In this document: positions 21,560 to 34,870 of the stretch, piece by piece
Layout: every line of letters starts with the position of its first letter
How positions within the stretch are numbered: the first letter of the stretch is position 1
NCBI GenBank assembly: GCA_023213395.1
Contig: CM041465.1
Location: forward strand, 184,023,741-184,087,740
Direction: 5' to 3'
Length of the DNA: 64,000 nucleotides
Origin: Cycas panzhihuaensis
Lineage: Eukaryota > Cycadophyta
Made by a program: the position numbers and the translations under genes
Notes under the pieces: model-generated
Databases searched by the model: none
What the model was told of the DNA's origin: nothing
What the model saw: only the letters and a program-made list of their open reading frames with translations

Positions 21560-22740
21560 GAATGAAATTGAACAACTAGTTCAAGAACTTCTTACTGCTA
21601 GTACTATTAGGAAAAGTAAAAGTACTTTTTCTACCTCCGTGATTTTAATAAAAAAAAAAGATATCTCATTTCACATGTGTATAGACTACCATGAGCTCAA
21701 TAAGATAGCCATTAAGGATAAATTTCCTATACTAGTCATCAATGAACTCTATGGAACAACATTCTTCATATCATTAGACTTATGGTTAGGATACCATCAA
21801 ATTAGGATCAAGGCAGAGGATGTTCATAAAACTACATTTCATACATATGAAGGACATTATGAATTTTTAGTCATGCCATTTGGCTTGACTAATACCCCAT
21901 CCATCTTTCAAGGACTCATGAACAAACTCTTTTAGCCTTACTTAAGGAAGTTTATGTTATTCTTTTTTTATGACATTCTGATCTTCAGTCATATATGGGA
22001 AGACCATCTTTAGCATGTTGATAAGGCATTACAAGTACTTACAGATAACTAGCTTTATGCCAAAAAATAAAAATGTTAATTTGGGCAAACATAAATAGAA
22101 TATTTGGGCCATATTATCTCTTAAGAAGGAGTCAAGGTGAATTCTAAGAAAATTGCAGTTATCACAAACTGGCCTAAACCTAAAAACATCAAGGGCCTTC
22201 ATGGATTCTTAAGAATCATAGGGTATTATCAAAAGTTTATTTAGGACTATGCAAGGATTGGTTCCCCTTTAATTAACTTGTTAAAAAAGGATTCATTTTA
22301 TTGGAATGATAAGACCTCTGAAGAATTTGAACACCTAAAGATGGCTTTAACTACCACACCAGTCCTCGTAACACTAAACTTTATAAAGACCTTCACCATT
22401 GAATGCAATGCATCAAAGCAAGGTATTAAAACAATCTTAATGCAAGAAGGAAAACCTTTGGCCTTTGAAAGTCATCAAATTATACCCAAGGAACAAGTCA
22501 AGTCTACCTATGAGAAGGAGATGCTAGTAATTCTCCATGCAGTTAGGAAATGGAAATAATATTTATTGGGAACATATTTCTAAATTAAAACAGACCATGA
22601 TAGCTTAAAATGTTTCCTAGCTCAAAGGATAGAATCTGAGGAACAATATAAATGGGTCACTAAAATGCAATCTTTTGACTTTGAAATCATATATAAAAAA
22701 GGCAAGAATAATATAGTTGTTGATGCTTTTTCTTATAAGG
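21560..22740 (+). pseudogene. Chromovirus A reverse transcriptase and RNase H
   Basis: The RT core is visible as [47 protein letters not shown] (21640-21935). The catalytic block reads FFFYDILIFS, so the expected FFDDIL has lost its first aspartate. The RNase H follows from about 22270 (FYWNDKTSEEFEHLK, TFTIECNASKQG, KSTYEKEMLVILHA). The first catalytic aspartate of ECDAS has become asparagine. The connection region EIIYKKGKNNIVVDAFS is at 22680-22730. With both active sites mutated and several stops, the enzyme is dead. Confidence 0.88.
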
Positions 22741-22899
22741 AAGAAGGCTATGCACTATATCCTATCACCATGGTCAGAATAGGATCAGGACCCCTTTACA
22801 AAGTAGATCATTTAAGACTTTCAAGCTGGGGTAGGGCCTTCAACCCATTATACATGATCTATAAATATTCTTTGGTACAAGAATTGGACATATATATGC

Positions 22900-23640
22900 C
22901 TTCACTCTAGCCTCAAGGAGCAAATTTTACATGATGCACATACCTCTCCAATAATAGGTCACACATGGTTCCTATAGATATACCACCACTTAAAACATTC
23001 TTTCTTTTAGAAGAGCAAAAAATTAGATGTAAAGAGATATGTTTCCTCATACCAAATCAACGATGGAAAGAAATTTCTATGGACTTCATCATGGATCTCT
23101 CCAAGTCAGAAGGAAAGGATGTTATACTGGTGGTTGTTGATACACTAACTAAATATGTTCATTTTTATGGCATTCAAGCCATATATAAGGTAAAGAAAAT
23201 TGTTGAGGTCTTTTTAAAGGATATACATAGGTTGATTGGTATGCCCAAATGCATAGTCAGTGATTAAGACCCCAAGTTTACCAACAACTTCTAGATTGAA
23301 CTCTTCTATCTACTTGGTAATAAATTGATAATAAACTCATCCTACCATCCACAAATAGATGGTTAAACTGAGAAAACTGAGGTGGTTAATAAGTGCCTTA
23401 AAGGACAACTTTGTTATTATGCTTTAGATAAGCAGGGTCAGTAGCATCATTGGCTTCCTTTAGTAGAATGGTGGTATAATACAACTTATAATACATTAGT
23501 AGGAATGACTTTGTTCTAAGCATTATATAGCTATGAACTACCCACACTTAAGAATTATTCCATAATCAGTTCTAAGGTTCAAGCATTCGAGGACCACATC
23601 CAATAAACAACATAGATTCTTAAGCTACCTAAGAAAAATC
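22900..23640 (+). pseudogene. Chromovirus A integrase
   Basis: Catalyses element insertion. Remnants of the HHCC zinc-binding end (HDAHTSP, GHTWF) lie near 22930. The catalytic core follows: MDFIMDLSKSEGKD, LVVVDTLTKYVHF, PKCIVSD and DPKFTNNF, then SSYHPQIDG and the glutamate-bearing TEKTEVVNKCL. The DDE residues are mostly still readable. There is an apparent deletion between the zinc-binding part and the core, and a TAA interrupts the segment after IVSD. Confidence 0.82.
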
Positions 23641-24014
23641 TAAACCTTACAAAAAATCAAATAAAATAATAGGTAGATAGAGGGTGAAGTGAATGAGTAT
23701 TTTAACCAAGTGATTAGGTATACTTACAGTTGCAAACATACAAGTAGGCATCTCTTAAACAGGATAGGTAACATAAATTACAACCTCAATTTTATGGGTC
23801 TTACAAAATTCTCAAGAAGATTGGTGAAGTTGCATATACCTTGGACTTACCACCACCATCAAGGATCCATAATGTCTTTCATGTTTCATATCTCAAGAGA
23901 GTAATTAAATAGTAAATATGAGTTCAAATAGAATTACCTATCTTAAATGAGAAGGGGTAACTTCAACTCATTCTAGAATATATCATGAATAAAAAAAATT
24001 GACATATATGATCC

Positions 24015-24135
24015 ACACAAATCATTGAGTATCTCATCAAATGGAAACAACTTCTGTAAGAAGATGTAACCTGAGAGAATGAGCAATTTGTCCAAGAGCA
24101 TCTTGAGATCAATAAGCTTTGAGGGCAAAGCTTTT
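24015..24135 (+). pseudogene. Chromovirus A chromodomain
   Basis: The C-terminal chromodomain of plant chromoviruses is thought to steer integration toward heterochromatin. The frame reads IIEYLIKWKQLL, EDVT, ENEQFVQEHLEINKL, GQSFFKGG. One stop replaces the Trp of the conserved TWE (TGA for TGG). The coding end overlaps the polypurine tract, as in related elements. Confidence 0.78.
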
Positions 24136-24136
24136 T

Positions 24137-24147
24137 TAAGGGGGGAC
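24137..24147 (+). other. Polypurine tract of chromovirus A
   Basis: AAGGGGGGAC lies just before the 3' LTR start at 24150. Confidence 0.75.
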
Positions 24148-24149
24148 TT

Positions 24150-24542
24150 TATTAGGGATCCAACCCCTAACTTACCTTCTCTTATATTCTCTTATATCTT
24201 CTACTTCTTCTCTCTCTTATCTTCACTTATATCTTCTATTTCTTCTACTTCTTCCCTCTTCTTAAAATCCCACATGCATAAGTATAAGGTTGTGTAGTGG
24301 TCATTGAGCACTATATATATTCATGTAATATCCCACATGCATAAGGAGGATGTTGTGTAGTGAGCATAGAGCCATATATATATATTTATGTAATCTTTAG
24401 AGTAGGATATCTTAAATATCATTTTTATTGCATGTAATTGGGGCGTTGCCCCCTTGAAGGGTATTGTAACACAAGTGCTCTTTTGGAGTTATTTATATGT
24501 TATGTTGGTGTGTAATTATTATTAAGGAGTGATATCCTACGA
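24150..24542 (+). repeat. 3' LTR of chromovirus A
   Basis: Begins TATTAGGGATCC and ends ..ATCCTACGA, collinear with 18603-18992. Both LTRs have TA in place of the usual TG start, so either the source copy had TA or both decayed alike. Confidence 0.88.
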
Positions 24543-25178
24543 GCTACTCTAATATCTATTATATAATTATGTAAGACAAATTCATTTAAAATGTTGATAG
24601 AGATATAAAAAGAAGAAACTCTTTTATTTAAAGGAAATGTGGTGATGGCTAAAATTTGTGCACCAACCATGATACTTACCCAATGGTTTTCTAATCTTAA
24701 GGCTTGAAGAGTTTTCTTCCTTATTCTTAAGAAGTTTCTTGGCTTGATACAAACTCAAACTAGTTGGGTATTTTAAGAGATCTTAAAAAATGTCAGACTC
24801 TTTGAAGGAATTAGAAGGAATATTGCTTGGAAATAGTTTTTTCTTAGGAAATTGATCATTCCTTTAAATAGCTTGAGCTTGTAGGGGATTAGTAGTATCC
24901 TTTATGGAATTAGAAGGAATGTTGCTTGGAATTAGATTTTTCTTACGAAGTTGATCATTCCTTTAAATAGCTTGAGCTTTTGGGGGATTATTAGTATCCT
25001 TGATGTTCTTCTCATTTGAGGAAATTTCAAGCTTCTTTAAGGAACCTTAGCCCCCTCATCAAGCTAAGTAGGCCCTTGTATTCATGGTTAAATCCATGGT
25101 ATTAACATTAGTGGCCTCATTATCATCTCTAATGTAAATGACTATATTGTCTTCTAATTCATCAAGTTCTATCACTAA
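24543..25178 (-). pseudogene. Gag-protease linker of the split older gypsy element
   Basis: On the minus strand this continues the gag frame at 25180-25890 toward the insertion point. The sequence is low-complexity and rich in Lys, Asn and Ser, with several stops. It contains the 99-bp tandem duplication at 24807-25004. It belongs upstream of the protease fragment now at 18260-18502. Confidence 0.45.
24807..25004. repeat. 99-bp tandem duplication (two copies)
   Basis: GGAATTAGAAGGAAT begins at 24807 and again at 24906, and the two units match closely throughout. The period, 99, is a multiple of three, so the duplication keeps the minus-strand frame. Confidence 0.85.
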
Positions 25179-25179
25179 G

Positions 25180-25890
25180 ACAAAAGTTTCTTCATTCAAA
25201 CATATTTGCTTATTACTTTAATATAATGAAGATTTTACTCTTTAACATTATACATGAAATTCTCCTTAAATTTATTATTCTCTTGAGAAAGTTCTTCTTT
25301 GGGTATCCTTAACATTCTTGCCTTTTTAATGTCTTGCTCCTTTGCTTATTTCTTTCAAAATTGAACTTCATTATTTAATCTCTTAATCATAAGTTGAGTG
25401 TATAATTCAGCTTTCATATGAGTTTAGGAAGAATTTATCCTAAATGTAGGTAAGAGAGGAGATTTAATCTTTCTACTCCTTTTAATAATTTCCTCGATAT
25501 CTAATATAGTTATATGGGTGACTTGGATGCTTGTGGGCTTCCTAAAATGAACTATGAACCTAATATCTTGGTCTAAACCTTCTATGAACCATTCCATTTG
25601 GAGGGATGGTGATAGATGATGATCTTAAGGTATGACTTGGAGAATAGCATTGAACCAAATAACATAGCCAGTTATGCTCTCCTTGACTCCCCTTTTAATA
25701 TTAGAAAACTCTGTTACTAGAGTAGGTGAGTTTTTTTAACTCAAATATGTTAGTTTAAAATAATCCATAAAAGAATTTTAGTTAGTGATTTTACTAAGAA
25801 AAAAGATCTAAAACAATGAAGCTACCTCACCCTATAAAATATGCACAAAAATCCTGACAATAACATTCACAGATGTCATATTAAACATCT
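25180..25890 (-). pseudogene. Gypsy gag fragment (older minus-strand element)
   Basis: Minus-strand translation gives a retrotransposon gag pattern: KESITGYVIWFNAILQVIP, HHLSPSLQMEWFIEGLDQDI and TILDIEEIIKRS. This fits the Retrotrans_gag domain of plant gypsy elements, where ES..xYV..FN, IP and ME.FI..L..D recur. Few stops interrupt the core. The downstream part is at 24543-25178, and the protease lies beyond the inserted chromovirus. I assign the whole to a Tat/Athila-like lineage on the protease motif, with moderate confidence. Confidence 0.6.
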
Positions 25891-26274
25891 TATATATTAC
25901 TAAAAAAATTACTAAATTTTATTCACTAGTGATAATCTATTATTAGCCATCCATAGAGCATGGTTTTTCTATCATGGTATCTATAGTTCTTAGACCCATT
26001 CTTCTATCATCTTATTATAGTTGTGTCTTCTAGCTCAATTTGTATAGGCCTCCGCCTTCTTTCTTGAGAGGATACAAGAATTCTTTCTATATACCTTGGG
26101 ATTTGACTTAGTGGGTATAAAGTCTTCTTGATGATTTATCTAACTTTTGCAGTTAGAATAATAAGATGAAGAAGATAGACTATATATAAAAGCTTGTTTC
26201 TTTAGAAAAGAATAAAAGCAAAGCAAAAAATAAATTTAACCCCCTAGTATGCTCCCCAAGACATTTTCCCATAA

Positions 26275-26633
26275 GATTATACCTTTCAAAGAAGTCAATA
26301 TAGTTGGTTTATAAGGTGTTCAAGAATGAAAGCTTATGGAGATAAATAATGGGAAAACTCTATTATAAAATAGATAAAACTATATCTAACTATAAGTGTT
26401 TGGAAAAGGTGCTCGAAAAAGGAAAAAGTGTATGGGGGAACTAATAGATGACAAGAATACATAAGGCTTTGATGTGTTATAGGCATGTAGAGGGAAAACT
26501 TTACAAGGATGAATTATTTGAGGAAATTCAAGATGTTTAGATTTAATAAAGAAACCCTTTAAGAATTAGGTCTTATTGACTAAAATCACATTAATCTAGA
26601 AAAAAGGCTAAGCTCATGAAACTTTAGCCAACA
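26275..26633 (-). repeat. Direct repeat partner R, possible 5' LTR of older gypsy element
   Basis: Homologous to 15370-15747 in the same orientation. On the minus strand it would begin TGTTGGCTAAAG and precede the gag frame, as a 5' LTR should. The left boundary and PBS are not clear. Confidence 0.5.
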
Positions 26634-27056
26634 TGTTTGGAAACTAATAGGTTTACTAACATAGTCATAAGAGGAGACTAATATAAATAACAAAGGAAAT
26701 TAGTATTGAAAATGAATATAAAGGATGAATGTAAGCCCTCTTCAAGGTGATGGCTCCTTTGAGAATCACCTTTGCTTGTGATTTCCTCCAAATAGTTGAA
26801 GCCTAAATAATATTCCAACAATATCCATTCATCACTTTTCCATGCATTAAATACCCACAAACAGGTATCATAACCTGAAGGACATATTAGTTCTATAAAC
26901 AAGATGTGACTTTTGGTTCATAATAATCCTCCTTTGCTTGAAAGATTCTTTGCTCTCAACATATCAAAACTATACTAAGTATAACTTTGATATATTTTTT
27001 CTTCTATTTCACTAAGTATTATTAATTTGTTTATTTAGTGAATGCTCAACTATAGA
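26634..27056. other. Possible chromovirus 3' end and LTR fragment, unassigned
   Basis: Near 26920-26960 the minus strand reads TTGAGAGCAAAG..TTTCAAGCAAAGGAGG. This resembles the coding end plus polypurine tract of the chromoviruses in this window (compare 24120-24147). If so, 26634-26935 would be LTR. No chromodomain is readable upstream, so this stays tentative. The minus-strand frame 26902-26678 has no known motif. Confidence 0.3.
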
Positions 27057-27490
27057 TGTTGGAGTGCTTGCTAAATTCCATATAATGAATGAATTTTAAA
27101 AAAAATATTAAATAAATATGTATCTAACTAGACACATAGAGAAAATCATACACAAGATTGTACACAATATTAAACAAGTGGAAAACCCTTTAGGGTAGAA
27201 AAACCACCTCAAAAAATAATGATAATTATATTATCAAAATGTATCATACAATAACAATCTAATCTTCAACCTTTATTTCACATAAGAGAGTATAATACAT
27301 ATATCCATTGAGTAAATAATGACCTATAATGGATTTTACAATTAGTTAAGTTATTAATTTAATAACTGATTTTATGAATATATATTAATACATTATATTT
27401 GATATAATATTAAATTGTAACAAAATAACTTTACAATATAATATTAGAATATAATAATATATATTCCAAATAACATTACATATTCTAACA
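27057..27490 (-). repeat. LTR of a minus-strand, probably copia-type element
   Basis: On the plus strand it starts TGTTGGAG and ends ..ATTCTAACA, so on the minus strand it starts TGTTAGAAT and ends CA. A purine run lies just outside its 3' LTR position (27491-27502). It contains GGAAAACCCTTTAGGG, related to the left-edge LTR. The partner LTR was not found in the window. Confidence 0.6.
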
Positions 27491-27502
27491 TGCCCCCCTC
27501 TC
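27491..27502 (-). other. Polypurine tract
   Basis: On the minus strand this reads AGAGAGGGGGGC, just before the LTR start TGTTAGAAT. It places the element's interior at higher coordinates. Confidence 0.6.
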
Positions 27503-29900
27503 TTTTTTTTTAATAGGTAAAATCTTCATAAAGTGGAGTAGACCCTTTGGAATAAGACACCATAAGATAGAGGGCACTATTCTGCCCAAGTCACTTAGGA
27601 CTTGCACTTGGCCCTACTTACTTCGAAGACATTAATAACTCAAGTCTTCACACCCTTTAATGGTATGAAAGGATATAAAGACTAGATTGCATAATATATG
27701 TGAACTCTTAGACTAGACACCTACTAGCATACTAAATCAACATATTAAGGCTAACATGAATTACATAAAATCTCAAATTAAGCACCACCATGAGCCCCTT
27801 GAAAACTCATGTTTGATAGATGCAAAAGACAACATGTTACCCTATTCGAGGTATAAGAGCCTCATGAAATCAAGATGACACCACACCATAGAGTAATTTG
27901 CAGGTTGACCACAATTATCAATAAAGCCACATACTCTACACTACATCATAAAGCACTTTGCATGCTGACCACTACCACCATTAACACCTTGAACTCTACT
28001 CATCAATATATCTACTTTGACATGCACCTAAGCCATGCTACCAACGAAAGCTTGCTTCATGTGATGAAGTCTTCAAGTTCTATATCCATAAGATTTCCAA
28101 CTTAAAAACTAAAGATGTTGATCTATGTATTAGGTATTGTGATATTCTTTATCAACAAATCATCTTTATTGATAAAAATTTTAATGTACTACTACATAAT
28201 TTGCTTTATAATCTATAAGACTTATAGTCACAATTAACTCCATTAAATAATGAAATATATAAATGGTGTCCACTCCAGTGGAGTTCCTAAACTCATAGTT
28301 TCTAATAACATTAAAAAATACCTAAGAGCCAAGATGCTCTACATACAACTCAATTATCCATGTTGAAGTATAACTCTCCCTTGATCTGCTAATAATGGTC
28401 AACATCAAATATGCATATAACTCTATGTCAACTATGGATGATGATGAGATGCAAGAGCCAATCTGCTAATATGGATGGGCTGACCATGACATGTTAAACC
28501 TTTATAAGCACCATTACACAATAATACCATGGTGTTTTAACCTGTAAGAAAATATCTACATATGGTTAATAATAGGTGACCCTCTAAAGAATAGACACTT
28601 GACATGATAGACTATAGTGGGTTGACTAACGAAGAAAATGAGAATTATTCATTAGATCGATGGCATCCTATATTTATTCCATCTGGAAGCTGATTGCCAA
28701 GTAATACCAGAAGTGTAAATATGAAAGATTACAATCTCTAGTAATAACTCAACACTAGTCTATATCTTATAACCATCTTTTGGGTGTATACTAGTTACAT
28801 TACCTCATATTAACCTGCTCAAGAACACCTCCAAGCCAAAGAATCTATATCATCCTAATAATCTTCAACCACTTGTGTTAACACAATATATGTCATTTTG
28901 TTTGAACTAGAATTCATATCCTTTTGACCTCAATTTCTATGCTAAATATTGCTTGATTATATTCTTCTATATAAAAGCATATAGCCCTGCTAATTATCAT
29001 GTGGTCTCTATTTCCAATAATTGATTCCCCCATCTCATATCTTACTAAATAATATATCTAACTATCTCATCTAGAACCTTGGAGGTGGACTATCCTAGCT
29101 TACTTAATCCAATTCTCCTCTAAGATTAATTAAGGTAGTCCCTTGAACATTAAGCCACCCTTATCACTTCATGGCTTCTACATAGCCATGATACTGCTAG
29201 TCAAACCCTTCATATAAAATTTCTTTTAAAAGTTATATAAACGTAGTGCATAGCACCTTCTATAATAAACTAGACCACCACCATTTTTCTCTTTGTTTCT
29301 TGCGCTATGATAGACTACCCATATGCATCATACATTAAGCCATGATTCACTACCTTGGCATTTATATTATAGCCACCAAAGGAAAAACCTTTTGAAGTTT
29401 GATCTAGATACTTGCGATCTAACCATCTGTATAAGATCTAGGCGGCTAATATCACCTCCATTATCTCTAGGATCAAGAGTAACACCCTTATAACTTCATA
29501 AGTAACCACAATGTTCATACCACCAACAAATGAGATAATCTCTACCAATATTACCTATGCTACACCACTTTTAAAATAAAATAATCAGTTACTACTAAGC
29601 ATCCAAATCATCAAAGGACATCAATAACACACTAATGATCCATACCAATAAATTGAGGTCTAATACCTAAATCTATAATTGCTAAGCACAAGTAATAAGT
29701 CAATGTGTTGGTTGACCCACCAACACCATTACCTCATACACAATGGCCATAAAACCTTCAACAAATAATGGTGCCTTATTCTTCCATCCCAATCAACACC
29801 ATCAAATAAAAATACCTCTCAAACCTCCACCCTAAAGGTGATAAGACTTAAGTAATATGGTAAAAACCACCACATCATAACATCAATAATAGAGTTATAA
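27503..29900 (-). other. Unclassified interior upstream of the polypurine tract
   Basis: By position this should be the 3' part of the element whose LTR is at 27057-27490. I see no copia or gypsy RT, RNase H or integrase motif on the minus strand, only short stop-rich frames. The plus-strand frame 27875-28105 is a His/Thr-rich chance frame. It could be a large non-coding derivative element or coding sequence decayed past recognition. Confidence 0.35.
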
Positions 29901-30169
29901 ATAATTATTATTATTATTTAAACATATTCTAAATAGTGAAACCTACAACAAAATGGGCTCCTAAACACCTAACAACTTCCTCTAATACTAACAAGCCTCA
30001 TATTTGATGACCTATAATAGCAACCAACTAAGTGATCTAAACACTATAATATCTATTGGCCAAATTGTAACTGCTAATCCCAATGGACTAAGATAATAAT
30101 ATAATTCATACTACAAATCACTCAGTTAGATGCATCAAGCAAACTAGGGCCACAACCAATCTCAATTTT
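29901..30169 (-). other. Probable 3' end region of LINE family 2
   Basis: Lies just downstream, on the minus strand, of the RNase H. A short ATT repeat (about 29903-29921) is near its end; no clear poly(A) remains. Confidence 0.3.
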
Positions 30170-30570
30170 GCCTATCAATAAATTAACTCTATTATTAGCC
30201 AGCTTATCAATGCAACAATTAGATTAGCATGAGATGTATTAGGAGAGACTATGAAATCTCCAAGTTATGCCCTTAACCTCTTAGAAGATGGACTTCAAGA
30301 GAAAATTGCATGGAGCTCTATTGTTTGGCATGGCCTTGATCATTGTCTTTAAATCTCCCAAAACTTTTAGCCTCTTAGTTTTACCTTCTTCAACTATCAA
30401 TAGGCCTCTAATTAAAGCTAGGAACTTAGCTTTGTTATTAGAGGAAGTTCCTAGCCCCTCGACATAATCAATAAGAGTAGTCACCTCATGATCAATAATA
30501 ACACCCCTTACCCCAGCATGACTTAGATTATATTTGGATGCACTATCAAAGAAAAGATAGTAATGATTAT
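30170..30570 (-). pseudogene. LINE family 2 RNase H
   Basis: Degrades RNA in the RNA-DNA hybrid. It reads FFDSASKYN (first acidic residue), VEGLGTSSNNKAKFLALIRGL (the usual NNxAE glutamate is now Lys), KRLKVLGDLKTMIKAM (third acidic residue) and CCIDKLANN (fourth). With the glutamate lost and stops flanking it, it is non-functional. The 67-codon open part (30484-30281) is the core. Confidence 0.75.
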
Positions 30571-31299
30571 TTTTCTAAATAGGCTTGTATTCAGCCTTGG
30601 AATTATCATACATCTTATACTTGAATTTGATATATAACTTAACCAATAACTTATCTTCATCATCAGATAGAGGCTTATTAACCTAAGTAACTAATTCAAG
30701 GGCTTCAATAATATGCCTTAATAGCCTAATGTTATTAAATCAATAAGAGAGTATTGACTATATTTTCTCTTGAAAGAGGACCTTGTTCTAACACAACCAA
30801 ATATACCTATAGACCAGACGAGGTAGTAAAATCCACACTAATTATATGACTAGTTTACCTAAGAGCTAAAAGGGATATATACCAATCCATTTGAGATCAA
30901 GGTGGCCCAGTCTCTAGAAGTTGACAACCTAAGAATAATTTAATAACTTCCTTAATTGGATCTAAACTTCACTAGAAAAAGGGTAGTGCAAACATAGATG
31001 ATCAATACTTTCTTTTGACCATCTACATAATATGCATATAGATAGCCTTAAGATTCCCCTTTTATATAAGTATTCTATAGTTAAAATAGCTTTGTGTATC
31101 ACTAGCTAAGTGAAGTGATCAATTTTATGGATCGATAGGTTGCCCCATAACTATCTACATTCTTTAGTACTTAAAGTATTCAAGATAACCTTCTCCTCCT
31201 ATATTAGTTTGGAAGCATCCTTTAATGTATATGTTCTAAGTTATAAGTAAGAGCCCCATATTAACTCATGTTCTCCTTCTTGGGTTTTGATCTTTCGTT

Positions 31300-32222
31300 G
31301 AGTAATCACTAGCTTGAAATTCTCATATTTTAGATGGAGAAAATAAAGAAATCTCAGCCAATCATTGACCCCTTTTAAGATCCATAATAATTATATTTTT
31401 AAAAAAACCTACTAACTTCATGAAGCCCTTTTAGTCTAAGCCATGATTGAAGGCCTATAAATGGAGAATTATAGATGATTAGTAGAAGCCCTTGAATTGG
31501 ATCCATCTATATATCAACTTTACTACCATCATTAATATTCCATAATATTCTATCATTAAATAAACTAACATTATCATAGATCTTTCTCTAGATTGGAGAC
31601 CCAGATTTGACCTCCACCTAGGTGGGGTTTGGTAGGCATTTTAGAAATGATCTTAGCTCCATATAATATAAGGGTAAATGAAATGGGCCTGATCCCTAAC
31701 CTCCAAAATCCTTGGGCATACAAATTATGTCATATTTGTAGGATTACGAGCTCCTTTCCATAAGAGCATTCTAACTTGTTTTTCCATCTAATCTAATACC
31801 CTAATATGGATGTGACTAATAGCCATAAGATAAATAGGAATATATCCTAAAATTACTTTTGCTACAACCACTCTACTAGTAAAAGAAAGTCATGTAGAGG
31901 TCTATGAATTAATTTTAAGGCCAATCTAATCTTTGAGATCCTTCCATTAAGTTATCCCTTATTTCTTCTTACCAATAGGGACTCTAAGATAAGCAAAAAA
32001 ATGACCTTCACTTAATTAAAATCCCAAGATTAGGTTCAACTTATATAACAAAGCACTAAGATAATTAGTAACCATGACTTTGGATTTTCTATTATTAATT
32101 TTAACCCTTGATGTTAGGTAGAAACTATTAAGAATGTTTTTTAATCTCTTAGCCTTACCCCCTAATTCATAGCTAAAGAATAGGGCATCATCAATTAATT
32201 GAGTATGGGTGATATATTCCAA
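31300..32222 (-). pseudogene. LINE family 2 reverse transcriptase fragment
   Basis: The RT palm motif reads [19 protein letters not shown], with the catalytic aspartates at 32187-32192. It is followed by AKRLKNILNSFYLTSRVKIN, NRKSKVMVTN, the classic block after the active site of plant LINEs (usually QFADDTLLF..., SGLKIN..KS). The first 68 codons are open; afterwards stops accumulate. The upstream fingers are absent because of the truncation. Confidence 0.8.
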
Positions 32223-32225
32223 CCC

Positions 32226-33960
<1,735 letters not shown>

Positions 33961-34465
33961 ATTAAAACCCATGTTTTCGAGACAACCTTGCCAATTTTAA
34001 ATGAAGAGTAAACCTTGACCATACCTCTAGAATGTATACTAGCTACTAGATAAACTATCTCTAGAATTGGTATATTTCAAAATATTTAATACAATGGGTA
34101 GGCTACAACTCTGACGAAGTAACTTGGGAATTCGATAATTTTATCAAGAAGCACCTGCATCTCAAATACCTTGAGGACTCAACACCTTAGAGGGCGAGAC
34201 CTCTTACAAAACGCATCTCGCTAAGTTATATAAAACACTATTATACAGATATCCATCAAGAGGTTAAGAGATAAGGTTAATTATAGAACTTCGTACATGA
34301 GCCCATAAGCTAGCCAATGATATGCAAGGCTGCTATGCTGTCCAATATAATGTAAGGTTTCTTAGGCCACCAATAAGATTACATGTGAAGGACCCTCTTT
34401 TGTCTATATAAGGGTCATAGATTATAAAAGATGGTTAGCTTGATGTTACTTTTGTAAAGATTGTG
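33961..34465 (+). pseudogene. Chromovirus tail copy A (chromodomain, PPT, LTR start)
   Basis: First of three similar ~500-bp segments. It begins in the integrase C-terminus ([10 protein letters not shown] block), enters a chromodomain after a frameshift (NIYNG/QWVGYNSDEVTWE region, here with substitutions) and reaches a purine-rich stretch near 34190. It then continues into LTR-like DNA with a TATA-like CTATATAAGGGT at 34417-34428. It is flanked on both sides by microsatellite. Confidence 0.7.
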
Positions 34466-34870
34466 CTATGTATATATGTATATGTGTATATATGTATGTG
34501 TATATATATATATATATATACATATATGTATATATACACACATATGTATATGTGTGTGTGTATATATATGTGTATGTGTATATGTATATGTATATGGATT
34601 TGTGCTATATATATGTATATATATACGCATATGTATGTATATATACACGCATATGTATGTATATATACACACATATGTATGTGTGTGTGTGTATGTGTAT
34701 GTATGTGTGTATGTATGTATATATATACACATACACACACATACATACACATACACACACATGTATGTATATGTATGTGTATATGTGTGTGTATGTGTAT
34801 GTATGTGTGTGTATGTGTATATATATACATACATACACACATACATACACACACACACACACACACATAT
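34466..34870. repeat. Compound TATG/TG/CA microsatellite between tail copies A and B
   Basis: Alternating TATG, TG and CA blocks, with inverted arrangement (GTAT then ATAC) near 34690-34760. All overlapping frames are artefacts. Confidence 0.95.

Larger units (their letters stand above)
18603..24542 (+). mobile_element. Complete but dead Ty3-gypsy chromovirus A
   Basis: LTRs of about 390 bp lie at 18603-18992 and 24150-24542, with a PBS after the first and a polypurine tract before the second. The flanking pentamers GCTAT (18598-18602) and GCTAC (24543-24547) are a target-site duplication with one transition. Domains run gag, protease, RT, RNase H, integrase, chromodomain, the chromovirus order. 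All are interrupted by stops or lack catalytic residues. It is inserted into an older minus-strand gypsy element. Confidence 0.9.
30170..32222 (-). mobile_element. LINE family 2 fragment, 5' truncated at a microsatellite
   Basis: A minus-strand non-LTR element retaining the RT catalytic region, zf-RVT remnants and RNase H. Its protein differs clearly from the LINE family at 8.6, 37 and 55 kb. The fragment begins at the edge of the long CT/TA microsatellite, so everything 5' of the RT palm is missing. Confidence 0.8.
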
